Shown piece by piece: positions 8,143 through 15,136 of a DNA stretch of 33,067 nt. The stretch comes from Streptomyces mutomycini (GTDB lineage: Bacteria; Actinomycetota; Actinomycetes; Streptomycetales; Streptomycetaceae). The notes under the pieces were generated by a model that was not told the DNA's origin, ran no database searches, and was given only the letters and a program-made list of their open reading frames with translations. The translations under genes were made by a program, and so were the position numbers. Where the stretch lies: positions 1-33,067 of the forward strand of contig NZ_MAPV01000211.1 in assembly GCF_001700505.1 (NCBI RefSeq), read 5' to 3'. Positions within the stretch are counted from its first letter, which is position 1, and each line of letters opens with the position of its first letter.

Positions 8143-9450
8143 ATGAGCCTTTCCCGTCTCAGATCCCTTCCCGTAGCGGCTCTCGCCGCCGCGGCCCTCC
8201 TGGCGACCGCCGCCCCGGCGGTCCAGGCCGCCCCCGCAGCCGCCGTGGCGGCCCCGGACATCCCGCTCGCCAACGTCAAGGCGCACCTCACCCAGCTCCA
8301 GTCGATCGCCACCGCCAACGGCGGCAACAGGGCCCACGGCAGGGCCGGTTACAAGGCGTCCATCGACTACGTGAAGGCCAAGCTGGACGCGGCCGGATAC
8401 ACCACGGCGCTCCAGCAGTTCACCTCCGGCGGAGCCACCGGCTACAACCTGATAGCCGACTGGCCCGGCGGCGACCCGAACCAGGTCCTGATGGCCGGCT
8501 CCCACCTCGACTCGGTGACCTCCGGCGCCGGCATCAACGACAACGGCTCCGGCTCCGCCGCCGTACTCGAAACGGCCCTCGCGGTCTCCCGGGCACAGCT
8601 GGCCCCTGACAAGCACCTGCGCTTCGCCTGGTGGGGCGCCGAGGAGCTGGGGCTCGTCGGATCGAAGTACTACGTCAACAGCCTGGCCTCCACCGAGCGC
8701 GCCAAGCTCGCCGGCTACCTCAACTTCGACATGATCGGCTCGCCCAACGCCGGCTACTTCGTCTACGACGACGACCCGGTCATCGAGCAGACCTTCAAGG
8801 ACTACTACGCCGGCCTGTCCATTCCCACGGAGATAGAGACCGAGGGCGACGGCCGTTCCGACCACGCCCCGTTCAAGAGCGCGGGCGTGCCGGTCGGCGG
8901 ACTGTTCAGCGGGGCGAGCAACACGAAGTCGAGCGCGCAGGCCCAGAAGTGGGGCGGCACCGCGGGGCAGTCCTTCGACCGCTGCTACCACTCGTCCTGC
9001 GACACGACCGCGAACATCAACGACACCGCGCTGGACCGCAACAGCGATGCCGTCGCGCACGCGGTCTGGACCCTGTCCGCCGGGACGGTCACCCCGCCGA
9101 CCGGGACGGTGTTCAGCAACGCCGCGGACGTCTCCGTACCGGACAACGGGGCCGCGGTGACCTCGTCGGTCGCGGTCACCGGCCGTACGGGCAACGCCCC
9201 GTCCACCCTCAAGGCGGCCGTGGACATCAAGCACACCTACCGCGGTGACCTCGTCGTCGACCTGCTCGCACCCGACGGCACCGCGTACCGGCTGAAGAAC
9301 TCCAGCAGCAGCGACTCCGCCGACAACGTGATCGCGACCTACACGGTCAACGCGTCCGCCGAGACGGCCAACGGAACCTGGAAGCTCCAGGTGCGGGACG
9401 TCGCCGCGCAGGACACCGGCTACATCGACAGCTGGCAGCTCACCTTCTGA
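8143..9450 (+). CDS. Secreted M28 zinc aminopeptidase, S. griseus SGAP type, with C-terminal P-domain
   Basis: The 435-residue precursor closely matches Streptomyces griseus aminopeptidase (SGAP), a calcium-activated di-zinc exopeptidase that removes hydrophobic N-terminal residues outside the cell. A signal peptide plus short propeptide covers residues 1-36; mature numbering starts at Ala37 (APDI). On that basis the zinc ligands fall exactly in place: His121 (SHLDS), Asp133 (INDNGSG), Glu168 (AEELG), Asp196 (NFDMIG) and His283 (CYHSSCD), with Glu167 as general base. Residues about 320-435 form a proprotein-convertase P-domain (beta-jelly roll), which in the SGAP precursor is the C-terminal extension. 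ATG 8143 has GGAG at 8132-8135. It is monocistronic and ends at a hairpin shared with the convergent ACAD gene. Confidence 0.95.
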   Translation: MSLSRLRSLPVAALAAAALLATAAPAVQAAPAAAVAAPDIPLANVKAHLTQLQSIATANGGNRAHGRAGYKASIDYVKAKLDAAGYTTALQQFTSGGATGYNLIADWPGGDPNQVLMAGSHLDSVTSGAGINDNGSGSAAVLETALAVSRAQLAPDKHLRFAWWGAEELGLVGSKYYVNSLASTERAKLAGYLNFDMIGSPNAGYFVYDDDPVIEQTFKDYYAGLSIPTEIETEGDGRSDHAPFKSAGVPVGGLFSGASNTKSSAQAQKWGGTAGQSFDRCYHSSCDTTANINDTALDRNSDAVAHAVWTLSAGTVTPPTGTVFSNAADVSVPDNGAAVTSSVAVTGRTGNAPSTLKAAVDIKHTYRGDLVVDLLAPDGTAYRLKNSSSSDSADNVIATYTVNASAETANGTWKLQVRDVAAQDTGYIDSWQLTF

Positions 9451-9456
9451 CCGGCC

Positions 9457-9484
9457 GGGGAGGCGGCCAGCGGCGCGCCTCCCC
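9457..9484. terminator. Hairpin terminator between convergent aminopeptidase and ACAD genes
   Basis: GGGGAGGCG (9457-9465) pairs perfectly with CGCCTCCCC (9476-9484) around a 10-nt loop. The two stop codons lie 43 bp apart on either side. Confidence 0.65.
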
Positions 9485-9493
9485 GCACAGGTG

Positions 9494-10708
9494 TCAGAGG
9501 TACTTCTTGATCTCGCGCCGCGCCAGCGACCGCTGGTGCACCTCGTCCGGACCGTCCGCCAGCCGCAACGTCCGCGCCGACGCCCACAGTTCGGCCAGCG
9601 GGGAGTCCTGGCTGACCCCGCCGGCGCCGTACAGCTGCACGGCCTGGTCGAGGATCCGGACCACCGCGCGCGGCGTCGCGATCTTGATCGCCTGGATCTC
9701 GGTGTGCGCCCCGCGGTTGCCGACCGTGTCCATCAGCCAGGCGGTCTTCAGCACCAGCAGCCGCAGTTGCTCCACCGTCACCCGGGCGTCCGCGATCCAG
9801 TTCTGCACCACGCCCTGCTGGGCCAGCGGCTTGCCGAAGGCCGTACGCGCCACGGCCCGCCTGCACATCAGCTCGATCGCGCGCTCGGCCATGCCGATCA
9901 GCCGCATGCAGTGGTGGATCCGGCCCGGACCCAGCCGCGCCTGGGCGATGGCGAAGCCGCCACCCTCCTCGCCGATCAGATTCGCGGCGGGCACGCGCAC
10001 GTCGGTGAACACGACCTCGGCGTGGCCGCCGTGGGAGTGGTCCTCGTAGCCGTACACCCGCATCGCGCGCCGCACCTCGAGGCCGGGGGTGTCACGCGGG
10101 ACGAGGATCATGGACTGCTGGCGGCGGATGTCCTCGCCGTCCGGGTCCGTCTTGCCCATCACGATGAAGACCGCACAGTCCGGGTTCATCGCCCCGGAGA
10201 TGTACCACTTGCGGCCGTTGATGACGTAGGAGTCACCGTCGCGGGCGATCCGCGTCTCGATGTTCGTCGCGTCCGACGAGGCCACGTCGGGCTCCGTCAT
10301 CGCGAACGCCGAGCGGATCTCGCCGGCCAGCAGCGGCTCCAGCCACTGCTTCTTCTGCTCGTCCGAGCCGAACTGGGACAGCACCTCCATGTTCCCGGTG
10401 TCCGGGGCGGCGCAGTTCAGCGCGGTGGGTGCCAGGTGCGGGCTTCGGCCGGTGATCTCGGCCAGCGGGGCGTACTGGAGGTTCGTCAGCCCGGCCCCGT
10501 ACTCCGCGTCGGGGAGGAAGAGGTTCCACAGGCCCTGCCTGCGTGCCTCCGCCTTGAGGTCCTCGGTGATCTGCGGGGTGTCCCAAGGCGAGGCGAGCCG
10601 CGCGCGCTGCTCCTCGGCGACCTCCTCGGACGGGTACACGTGCTCGTCCATGAACGTGAGCAGCCTGGTGCGCAGCTCTTCGGTACGGGCGTCGAATGCG
10701 AAGTCCAC
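9494..10708 (-). CDS. Acyl-CoA dehydrogenase, ACAD10/11-like clade
   Basis: The 404-residue FAD enzyme has all three ACAD domains: N-terminal helices (MDFAFDARTEELR...), a middle beta domain with FAMTEPDVASSDATNIET and INGRKWYISGA, and a C-terminal helical domain with the FAD-contacting VQLYGAGGVSQDSPLA. In place of the usual YEGT block with catalytic Glu, it has LADGPDEVHQ with Asp385. That signature is known from ACAD10/ACAD11 and related bacterial proteins. GTG start at 10708. It lies 7 nt downstream of the APH-type kinase gene, in the same order as the two domains of mammalian ACAD11. That suggests it acts on a phosphorylated 4-hydroxyacyl-CoA and not as a plain beta-oxidation dehydrogenase (inference). 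Confidence 0.9.
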   Translation of the reverse strand: MDFAFDARTEELRTRLLTFMDEHVYPSEEVAEEQRARLASPWDTPQITEDLKAEARRQGLWNLFLPDAEYGAGLTNLQYAPLAEITGRSPHLAPTALNCAAPDTGNMEVLSQFGSDEQKKQWLEPLLAGEIRSAFAMTEPDVASSDATNIETRIARDGDSYVINGRKWYISGAMNPDCAVFIVMGKTDPDGEDIRRQQSMILVPRDTPGLEVRRAMRVYGYEDHSHGGHAEVVFTDVRVPAANLIGEEGGGFAIAQARLGPGRIHHCMRLIGMAERAIELMCRRAVARTAFGKPLAQQGVVQNWIADARVTVEQLRLLVLKTAWLMDTVGNRGAHTEIQAIKIATPRAVVRILDQAVQLYGAGGVSQDSPLAELWASARTLRLADGPDEVHQRSLARREIKKYL

Positions 10709-10715
10709 GGGGTGA

Positions 10716-11738
10716 TCAGCCTTCCTGGAGGGTCGTGAGGCCGTGCGCGATGAAGACGGGGACCAGGTCGCCGATGCGGTCGAAGCCGGCGCCGACGGTC
10801 TGGCCCAGGGTGTAGCGGTAGTGGATGCCCTCCAGGATCACGGCGAGCTTGAACCACGCGAAGGCCGTGTACCAGGAGATGGCCGAGGTGTCTCGGCCTG
10901 AGCGGGCGGCATAGCGCTCGATCAGCTCGGCGGGGCCGGGATGGCCCGCGGCGCCGCTGGTGGTGGAGACGGGCGACTCGGGCAGATCCAGGTCGGAGCT
11001 GTACATCACGAGCAGGCCGAGGTCGGTCAGCGGATCGCCGAGCGTGGACATCTCCCAGTCCAGGACCGCCTTGATCCGGTCGTCCTGCCCGATCAGCACG
11101 TTGTCAAGGCGGTAGTCGCCGTGCACGACGGTGGGCGCGGGGGAGGCGGGGAGCTCCCGCCCGAGGGCGGCGTGCAGCTCGTCGATGCCGGCCAGTTCAC
11201 GGTTGCGGGAGGCGTCCAGCTGCTTGCCCCAGCGCCGCAGCTGCCGGTCCAGGAAACCCTCCGGGCGCCCGAAGTCGGCCAGGCCGACGGCCGCCGGGTC
11301 CACGGCGTGCAGGTCCACCAGGGTGTCGACCAGTCCCAGGACGGCGGCCCTCGTACGCTCGGCGCCGAGCGGGGCGAGCTGCTCGGCCGTGCGGTAGGGA
11401 GTGCCCTCGACGTACTCCATGACGTAGAAGGGCGAGCCGATGACCGCCTCGTCCTCGCAGAGCAGGAGGGTTTCCGGCACCGGGACCGCCGTGGGGTGCA
11501 GCGCGCTGATCACCCGGTGCTCGCGCTTCATGTCGTGTGCGGTGGCGAGCACATGACCCAGCGGGGGTCTGCGCACGACCCACTTCCCGGAGCCGTCGGT
11601 GACGATGTAGGTGAGGTTCGAGCGTCCGCCCTCGATCACCCGGGCGTCGAGCGGTCCGTTCACCAGACCCGGCCGCTCACGGTCGAGATGCCCGCGCAGC
11701 AGGTCGAGATCGAGACCTGGCGGGTGGACTGGGCTCAT
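10716..11738 (-). CDS. APH-fold phosphotransferase, ACAD10/11 kinase-domain type
   Basis: The 340-residue protein has the aminoglycoside phosphotransferase / choline kinase fold. Visible are a nucleotide loop IEGGRSNLTYIV with WVVRRPP supplying the lysine/arginine-rich strand, the Brenner loop HGDYRLDN (His206 to Asn213, catalytic Asp208) and the metal-binding DWE (Asp227), followed by STLGDPLTDLG. This pattern matches the kinase half of ACAD10/ACAD11 and LvaA better than antibiotic-resistance kinases. ATG 11738 is preferred over GTG 11747 because the GGAGG site ends 8 nt upstream of it. It is first in the operon, with ACAD directly after. Its upstream region carries the operator-like element also seen before the SDR operon. 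Confidence 0.88.
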   Translation of the reverse strand: MSPVHPPGLDLDLLRGHLDRERPGLVNGPLDARVIEGGRSNLTYIVTDGSGKWVVRRPPLGHVLATAHDMKREHRVISALHPTAVPVPETLLLCEDEAVIGSPFYVMEYVEGTPYRTAEQLAPLGAERTRAAVLGLVDTLVDLHAVDPAAVGLADFGRPEGFLDRQLRRWGKQLDASRNRELAGIDELHAALGRELPASPAPTVVHGDYRLDNVLIGQDDRIKAVLDWEMSTLGDPLTDLGLLVMYSSDLDLPESPVSTTSGAAGHPGPAELIERYAARSGRDTSAISWYTAFAWFKLAVILEGIHYRYTLGQTVGAGFDRIGDLVPVFIAHGLTTLQEG

Positions 11739-11764
11739 GGGGCGCACCTCCGGGGCGGTTGGAC

Positions 11765-11797
11765 GGTCGGCACCATGATGCCGACCAGTCGGTATGT
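11765..11797. promoter_or_regulatory. Overlapping operator-like dyads in the APH / oxidoreductase divergent region
   Basis: ACCAGTCGGTATGT (11784-11797) is the exact reverse complement of 4646-4659. It carries the dyad CCGAC-CA-GTCGG (11781-11792). A second perfect inverted repeat overlaps it: GGTCGGCA (11765-11772), 6-nt spacer, TGCCGACC (11779-11786). It lies between the divergent starts at 11738 and 11907. It is the probable binding region for the TetR protein encoded at 7164 (inference). Confidence 0.5.
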
Positions 11798-11872
11798 CGT
11801 CCAGTCTCCGCCCGGAATCCGAGAGGTGATCTCCGGCTCGCTCCCCGCCCCGGCACGCGCCCCGGCCTGAGT

Positions 11873-11900
11873 TGCGGGGACCCCGGCCCGCGCCGATGGT
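11873..11900 (+). promoter_or_regulatory. Weak candidate promoter for the oxidoreductase gene at 11907
   Basis: TTGCGG (11873-11878), then 16 nt, then GATGGT (11895-11900), which ends 6 nt before ATG 11907. This geometry would give a leaderless mRNA. The hexamers match consensus poorly. TAAGG just before the ATG is too close to act as a normal ribosome site. Confidence 0.3.
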
Positions 11901-11906
11901 CTAAGG

Positions 11907-12842
11907 ATGAAGGCGATCAGCTACAGCAGCTACGGCTCGGCCGACGTACTGGAGTACGGCGAGCGGCCCGACCCGAAGGTCGGGCCGGACTCGGTCCTGG
12001 TGAAGGTGCGCGCCGCGGCCGTGAACCCCGTCGACTGGAAGGCCCGTGAGGGCTATCTCCAGGCGGGCCTGGAAGCCGTGTTCCCTGTCATCCCCGGCTG
12101 GGACGTCTCAGGCGTCGTGGTCCAGCCCGGCGCCGCCGTGGACGAGTTCGCGGTGGGGGACGAGGTCATCGGCTACGTCCGCGAGGACTTCCTCTCGCGC
12201 GGCACCTTCGCCGAGTACGTCGCCGCGCCCGTGCGCACCCTCGCCCGCAAGCCCCTGAGCCTGAGCTTCGAGGAGGCGGCCGGCCTTCCGCTGTGCGGTC
12301 TCACCGCGCACCAGGTGCTGTACCGCGTCCTGAAGGTCAGGGAGGGCGAGACCGTCCTCGTCCACGCGGCCGCCGGAGGGGTCGGTTCGCTCGCCGTCCA
12401 GCTCGCCCGGCACACGGGCTGCCGGGTCGTCGGCACGGCCGGGCCCCACAACCACGACTTCGTACGTCAGCTGGGCGGCGAACCCGTCGAGTACGGCGAC
12501 GGGCTGGCGTCCCGCCTCCGGGAGCTGGTACCCGGCGGCTTCGACGCGGCGTTCGACACCGTCGGCGGGGAAGCGCTCCGCGTCTCCGCCGAGACCCTCG
12601 CCCCCGACGGCCGGCTGGCGTCCATCGCCGACGCCGAGGTCTTCTCCTACGGCGGGCGCTACGCCTTCGTGCGGCCCGACGCCGCGGACCTCGCCCACCT
12701 CGCCGAACTCGCCGAGCAGGGCATCGTCACCGTCCACGTGGACCGGGTCTTCACCCTGGAGCAGGCGGCGGACGCCTACCGGCTCAACCAGGAGGGCCGC
12801 ACCCGGGGCAAGATCGTCGTCACGGTGGACCAGGAAGGCTGA
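11907..12842 (+). CDS. NADP-dependent quinone-oxidoreductase-like (MDR superfamily) protein
   Basis: The 311-residue zinc-free medium-chain reductase resembles quinone oxidoreductase / enone reductase. It has the GroES-like N-terminal fold (AVNPVDWKAREG, VIPGWDVSGVV), then the nucleotide-binding motif VHAAAGGVGSLAVQLAR (residues about 151-167) and the C-terminal VHVDRVFTLEQAADAYRLNQEGRTRGKIVV signature. No structural or catalytic zinc cysteines are present. It is divergent from the APH/ACAD operon and shares the dyad-rich region with it, so it may be co-regulated. Reduction of an enone or enoyl intermediate would fit, but the substrate is not known. Confidence 0.87.
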   Translation: MKAISYSSYGSADVLEYGERPDPKVGPDSVLVKVRAAAVNPVDWKAREGYLQAGLEAVFPVIPGWDVSGVVVQPGAAVDEFAVGDEVIGYVREDFLSRGTFAEYVAAPVRTLARKPLSLSFEEAAGLPLCGLTAHQVLYRVLKVREGETVLVHAAAGGVGSLAVQLARHTGCRVVGTAGPHNHDFVRQLGGEPVEYGDGLASRLRELVPGGFDAAFDTVGGEALRVSAETLAPDGRLASIADAEVFSYGGRYAFVRPDAADLAHLAELAEQGIVTVHVDRVFTLEQAADAYRLNQEGRTRGKIVVTVDQEG

Positions 12843-12856
12843 ACCGGCACGTCCGT

Positions 12857-13168
12857 TCAGAACAGGGTGGCCACGGCGAACACCGCGAGCGCGACCGTGC
12901 ACCCTGCCGCCGCCAGGGCAAGGCGTGATGACAGCGGGGCGGGCTTCGCCGTCGTCATGCCCGTGACCCGGCGGTGCGCCACCGCGAGGAAGCCCAGCCA
13001 GGCCAGCAGGCTCAGGGCCACCGCGAGCACACCTGCCGCGGTGGCCCCGCCGTGCAGTGCCTGCCGGACGGCGAGCAGGGCCACCACCGTGCACGCCAGC
13101 GTGGTGCGGCGCCAGGCCAGCCGGGTCCGCTCGGGCTGCAGGCCGGGATCGCGCTCCGCGGTGGTCAC
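12857..13168 (-). CDS. DUF202 small membrane protein (second of a pair)
   Basis: The 103-residue protein begins MTTAERDPGLQPERTRLAWRRTTL, a DUF202 signature (E-R-T-x-L-A-W-x-R-T), followed by three hydrophobic segments. GTG 13168-13166 overlaps the stop of the upstream DUF202 gene by 4 nt (GTGA), so the pair is translationally coupled. Function is unknown; the family is found next to transporters and hydrolases in many bacteria. It is the last gene of a four-gene operon that starts at the EamA-like gene (14991). Confidence 0.85.
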   Translation of the reverse strand: MTTAERDPGLQPERTRLAWRRTTLACTVVALLAVRQALHGGATAAGVLAVALSLLAWLGFLAVAHRRVTGMTTAKPAPLSSRLALAAAGCTVALAVFAVATLF

Positions 13169-13560
13169 CGCCCCTCCCAGCCGAACAGGACCACCACCAC
13201 CATCACGACCGCCACCACGGCGACCACCAGGCCGAGCAGGGCGGGGAAGCGTGACACCGGCAGATCCTCCCCGCGCCGCATCGCACGCTCGCACCGTACC
13301 CAGTGGTTGACGGCGCGGAGCGCGCAGAGCACTCCGGCCGCCAGCAGCCCGAGGGCCAGGCCCGCGCGGATGCCCCAGGCCAGTCCCGGCAGGAACTGGT
13401 CGACGGCGAAACCGCCGCCGATGAGGGCGAGAGCCGTCCGGATCCAGGCCAGGAAGGTGCGCTCGTTGGCGAGGGAGAAACGGTAGTCCGGGGTGTCGCC
13501 CTCCTCGCGGATCCGCTCCGGGGCGAGCCACAGCCGCAGTCCTCGCACGAAATCGCTCAT
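13165..13560 (-). CDS. YidH-like DUF202 membrane protein (first of a pair)
   Basis: The 131-residue protein carries an N-terminal amphipathic stretch (RGLRLWLAPERIREEG), the DUF202 motif SLANERTFLAWIRTALALIGGG and three transmembrane helices, ending with a Val-rich segment near the C terminus. Its ATG (13560-13558) overlaps the Nudix stop by 4 nt (ATGA), and its own stop overlaps the next start. This is the longer YidH type; the next gene is the shorter partner. Two different DUF202 subunits side by side suggest a hetero-oligomer (inference). Confidence 0.87.
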   Translation of the reverse strand: MSDFVRGLRLWLAPERIREEGDTPDYRFSLANERTFLAWIRTALALIGGGFAVDQFLPGLAWGIRAGLALGLLAAGVLCALRAVNHWVRCERAMRRGEDLPVSRFPALLGLVVAVVAVVMVVVVLFGWEGR

Positions 13561-14087
13561 CCGGTGGCCCCCGTCCCGCCGCCGGCCCGGAAGTCCCGCA
13601 GCCGGCGGTACGCCTCCAGCCCGTCCGGCACCCACGTCCAGTCGTCCAGGCGCTCCTCCACCTCGGCGTCGGTGAGGAAGGTGTGCCAGTCGACCTCCTC
13701 GGCCTGGGGCCGCACGGGCAGTGGGCAGCGCACCTCGTACACGTACGACCACCAGCTGTGCGCGGGGCTCTCGTAGAGGTACTTGAAGAGCGGCGTGGGG
13801 CGGGGGAGGCCGAAGACCCCCAGCTCCTCCTCGGCCTCCCGCAGCGCCGCCACGTCGTACGGTTCGCCCGCGCCCACGACCCCGCCGACGAACATGTCGT
13901 AGTGCGAGGGGAAGACCAGCTTCGTGGCCGTCCTGCGGTGCACGAACAGCCGGCCCGCCGCGTCCCTGGCCTCGATGAAGACGCAGCGGTGGCGCAGGCC
14001 CCGCTCCGTCGCCTCGCCGCGGGGCGCCTGCCCGACGACCACGTCGTTCTCGTCGACAATGTCAAGGATCTCGTCAGCCGGATTCAT
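13557..14087 (-). CDS. Nudix hydrolase, YfcD / IPP-isomerase-like
   Basis: The 176-residue protein has a complete Nudix box: G-x5-E-x7-REAEEELGV in the stretch beginning GVVGAGE (about residues 68-90), which binds Mg and cleaves a nucleoside-diphosphate-linked substrate. The N terminus (DEILDIVDENDVVVGQ, then RGLRHRCVFI) resembles YfcD-type and isopentenyl-diphosphate-isomerase-like Nudix proteins. ATG 14087 is used; ATG 14096 is also in frame. It overlaps the transporter stop (14074) by 14 nt and the next DUF202 start by 4 nt. The substrate is unknown. Confidence 0.9.
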   Translation of the reverse strand: MNPADEILDIVDENDVVVGQAPRGEATERGLRHRCVFIEARDAAGRLFVHRRTATKLVFPSHYDMFVGGVVGAGEPYDVAALREAEEELGVFGLPRPTPLFKYLYESPAHSWWSYVYEVRCPLPVRPQAEEVDWHTFLTDAEVEERLDDWTWVPDGLEAYRRLRDFRAGGGTGATG

Positions 14088-14991
14088 GGGGCCCATCCAA
14101 CATGAGCCGGTCGGCCGCCGTGGACCCGTGCCGTTCCCTCCCCTCCGGCATCGCCGGGTGCAGCCCCAGCAGCACGATCCCGGCCACGATCGCCGCAAGC
14201 CCCACGGCCTGCCAGGCCAGGGCGCCCGAGTCGGTGCGCACCTGGTCACCGAGGAAGCCGATCCCGCAGGCGATCCCCGCCAGCGGCTGTGCCGCGGTCA
14301 GCGCCGGCAGCGACATCCGCAGCGGCCCCGCCTCGAACGCGCTCTGGACCAGGATCAGCCCGCTCACGCCCAGGACCAGGACGGCGTACGGCTGCCAGGA
14401 GGTCAGCAGCACAGCCCAGCCGCCGTCGCTCAGACGCTCTCCGCTGAGCCTGGTCAGGGCGTCCTGCAAGCCGTAGAGCAGTCCCGCCGCCAGACCGAGC
14501 AGGACGGGGGTCCCGCGGGTCCGCGGATGCCTGGCGCAGGCGGTGAGCAACAGCGCGAGCCCCGCCACGACACCGATCACCAGCCAGTGCCGCAACGGCG
14601 AGGACACCGACTCCCCGCCGCGCGGCTCGCCGGCCACCAGGAAGGCGGTGACACCGCCGGCCAGCAGGCAGAGCCCTCCCCAGCCCTGCCGGCCCAGCGA
14701 CTGGCCCGTGCGGTAGCGCGACAGCCCCATCGCGAAGAGCAGGTTGGTCGCCAGGAGGGGCTCCACGACCGACACCTCGCCCTGGCCGAGAGCCAGCGCG
14801 CCCAGCACCATGCCGCAGACCATCAGGCCGATCCCGGCGAGCCAGCTCGGGACCCGCATCAGGTCGAGCAGCAGCCGGGGGGAGAGGAAGTCGCTCAGGG
14901 GCGCACGGCGGGCGGCGTCCTGCTGGAGGACGAAACCGAAGCCCAGGCAGCAGGCGGCGCCCACGGACAGCAGGAGTACCAGCACCGACAC
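14074..14991 (-). CDS. EamA/DMT-like multi-pass membrane transporter
   Basis: The 305-residue protein has about nine or ten hydrophobic helices with internal duplication, as in DMT (drug/metabolite) transporters. Visible blocks are LVLLLSVGAACCLGFGFVLQ at the N terminus, VVEPLLATNLLFA near helix 3-4, and SLPALTAAQPLAGIACGIGFL in the second half. GTG 14991-14989 is chosen because hydrophobic sequence begins there and a TATCGT -10 ends 6 nt upstream (leaderless geometry). Longer in-frame starts exist but add a hydrophilic, basic tail. It is the first gene of the overlapping operon with Nudix and two DUF202 genes. The substrate is unknown; proteins of this type are often annotated simply as DMT family. 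Confidence 0.8.
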   Translation of the reverse strand: MSVLVLLLSVGAACCLGFGFVLQQDAARRAPLSDFLSPRLLLDLMRVPSWLAGIGLMVCGMVLGALALGQGEVSVVEPLLATNLLFAMGLSRYRTGQSLGRQGWGGLCLLAGGVTAFLVAGEPRGGESVSSPLRHWLVIGVVAGLALLLTACARHPRTRGTPVLLGLAAGLLYGLQDALTRLSGERLSDGGWAVLLTSWQPYAVLVLGVSGLILVQSAFEAGPLRMSLPALTAAQPLAGIACGIGFLGDQVRTDSGALAWQAVGLAAIVAGIVLLGLHPAMPEGRERHGSTAADRLMLDGPHESG

Positions 14992-14997
14992 GTTCCG

Positions 14998-15003
14998 ACG
15001 ATA
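14998..15003 (-). promoter_or_regulatory. Leaderless-type -10 of the transporter operon
   Basis: Read on the minus strand, TATCGT ends 6 nt before the GTG at 14991. It matches the actinobacterial TANNNT motif, and no Shine-Dalgarno sequence is present in the spacer. Confidence 0.4.
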
Positions 15004-15136
15004 GCCCGGCAGCCGTACGGGACCGGTGAGGGCGCCACCGACCGGACGGTTGACGTGGGCGCGGCCCGTACCGAAGATCTGACTCACAAGTAACTTCACC
15101 CGCCGCCGCACCGCACCGCCCCGAAGGATGGAAGCC

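Noticed and set aside
10716..11738. Reading the APH-fold gene as an aminoglycoside resistance gene.
   Set aside because: The motif pattern and the operon with an ACAD10/11-type dehydrogenase fit acyl-CoA metabolism, not drug modification.
15037..15050. ACCGACCGGACGGT resembles the TetR operator core in the divergent region before the flavin dehydrogenase.
   Set aside because: The dyad is broken and it shares only the short ACCGAC core with the other two sites, which is expected by chance in such GC-rich DNA.
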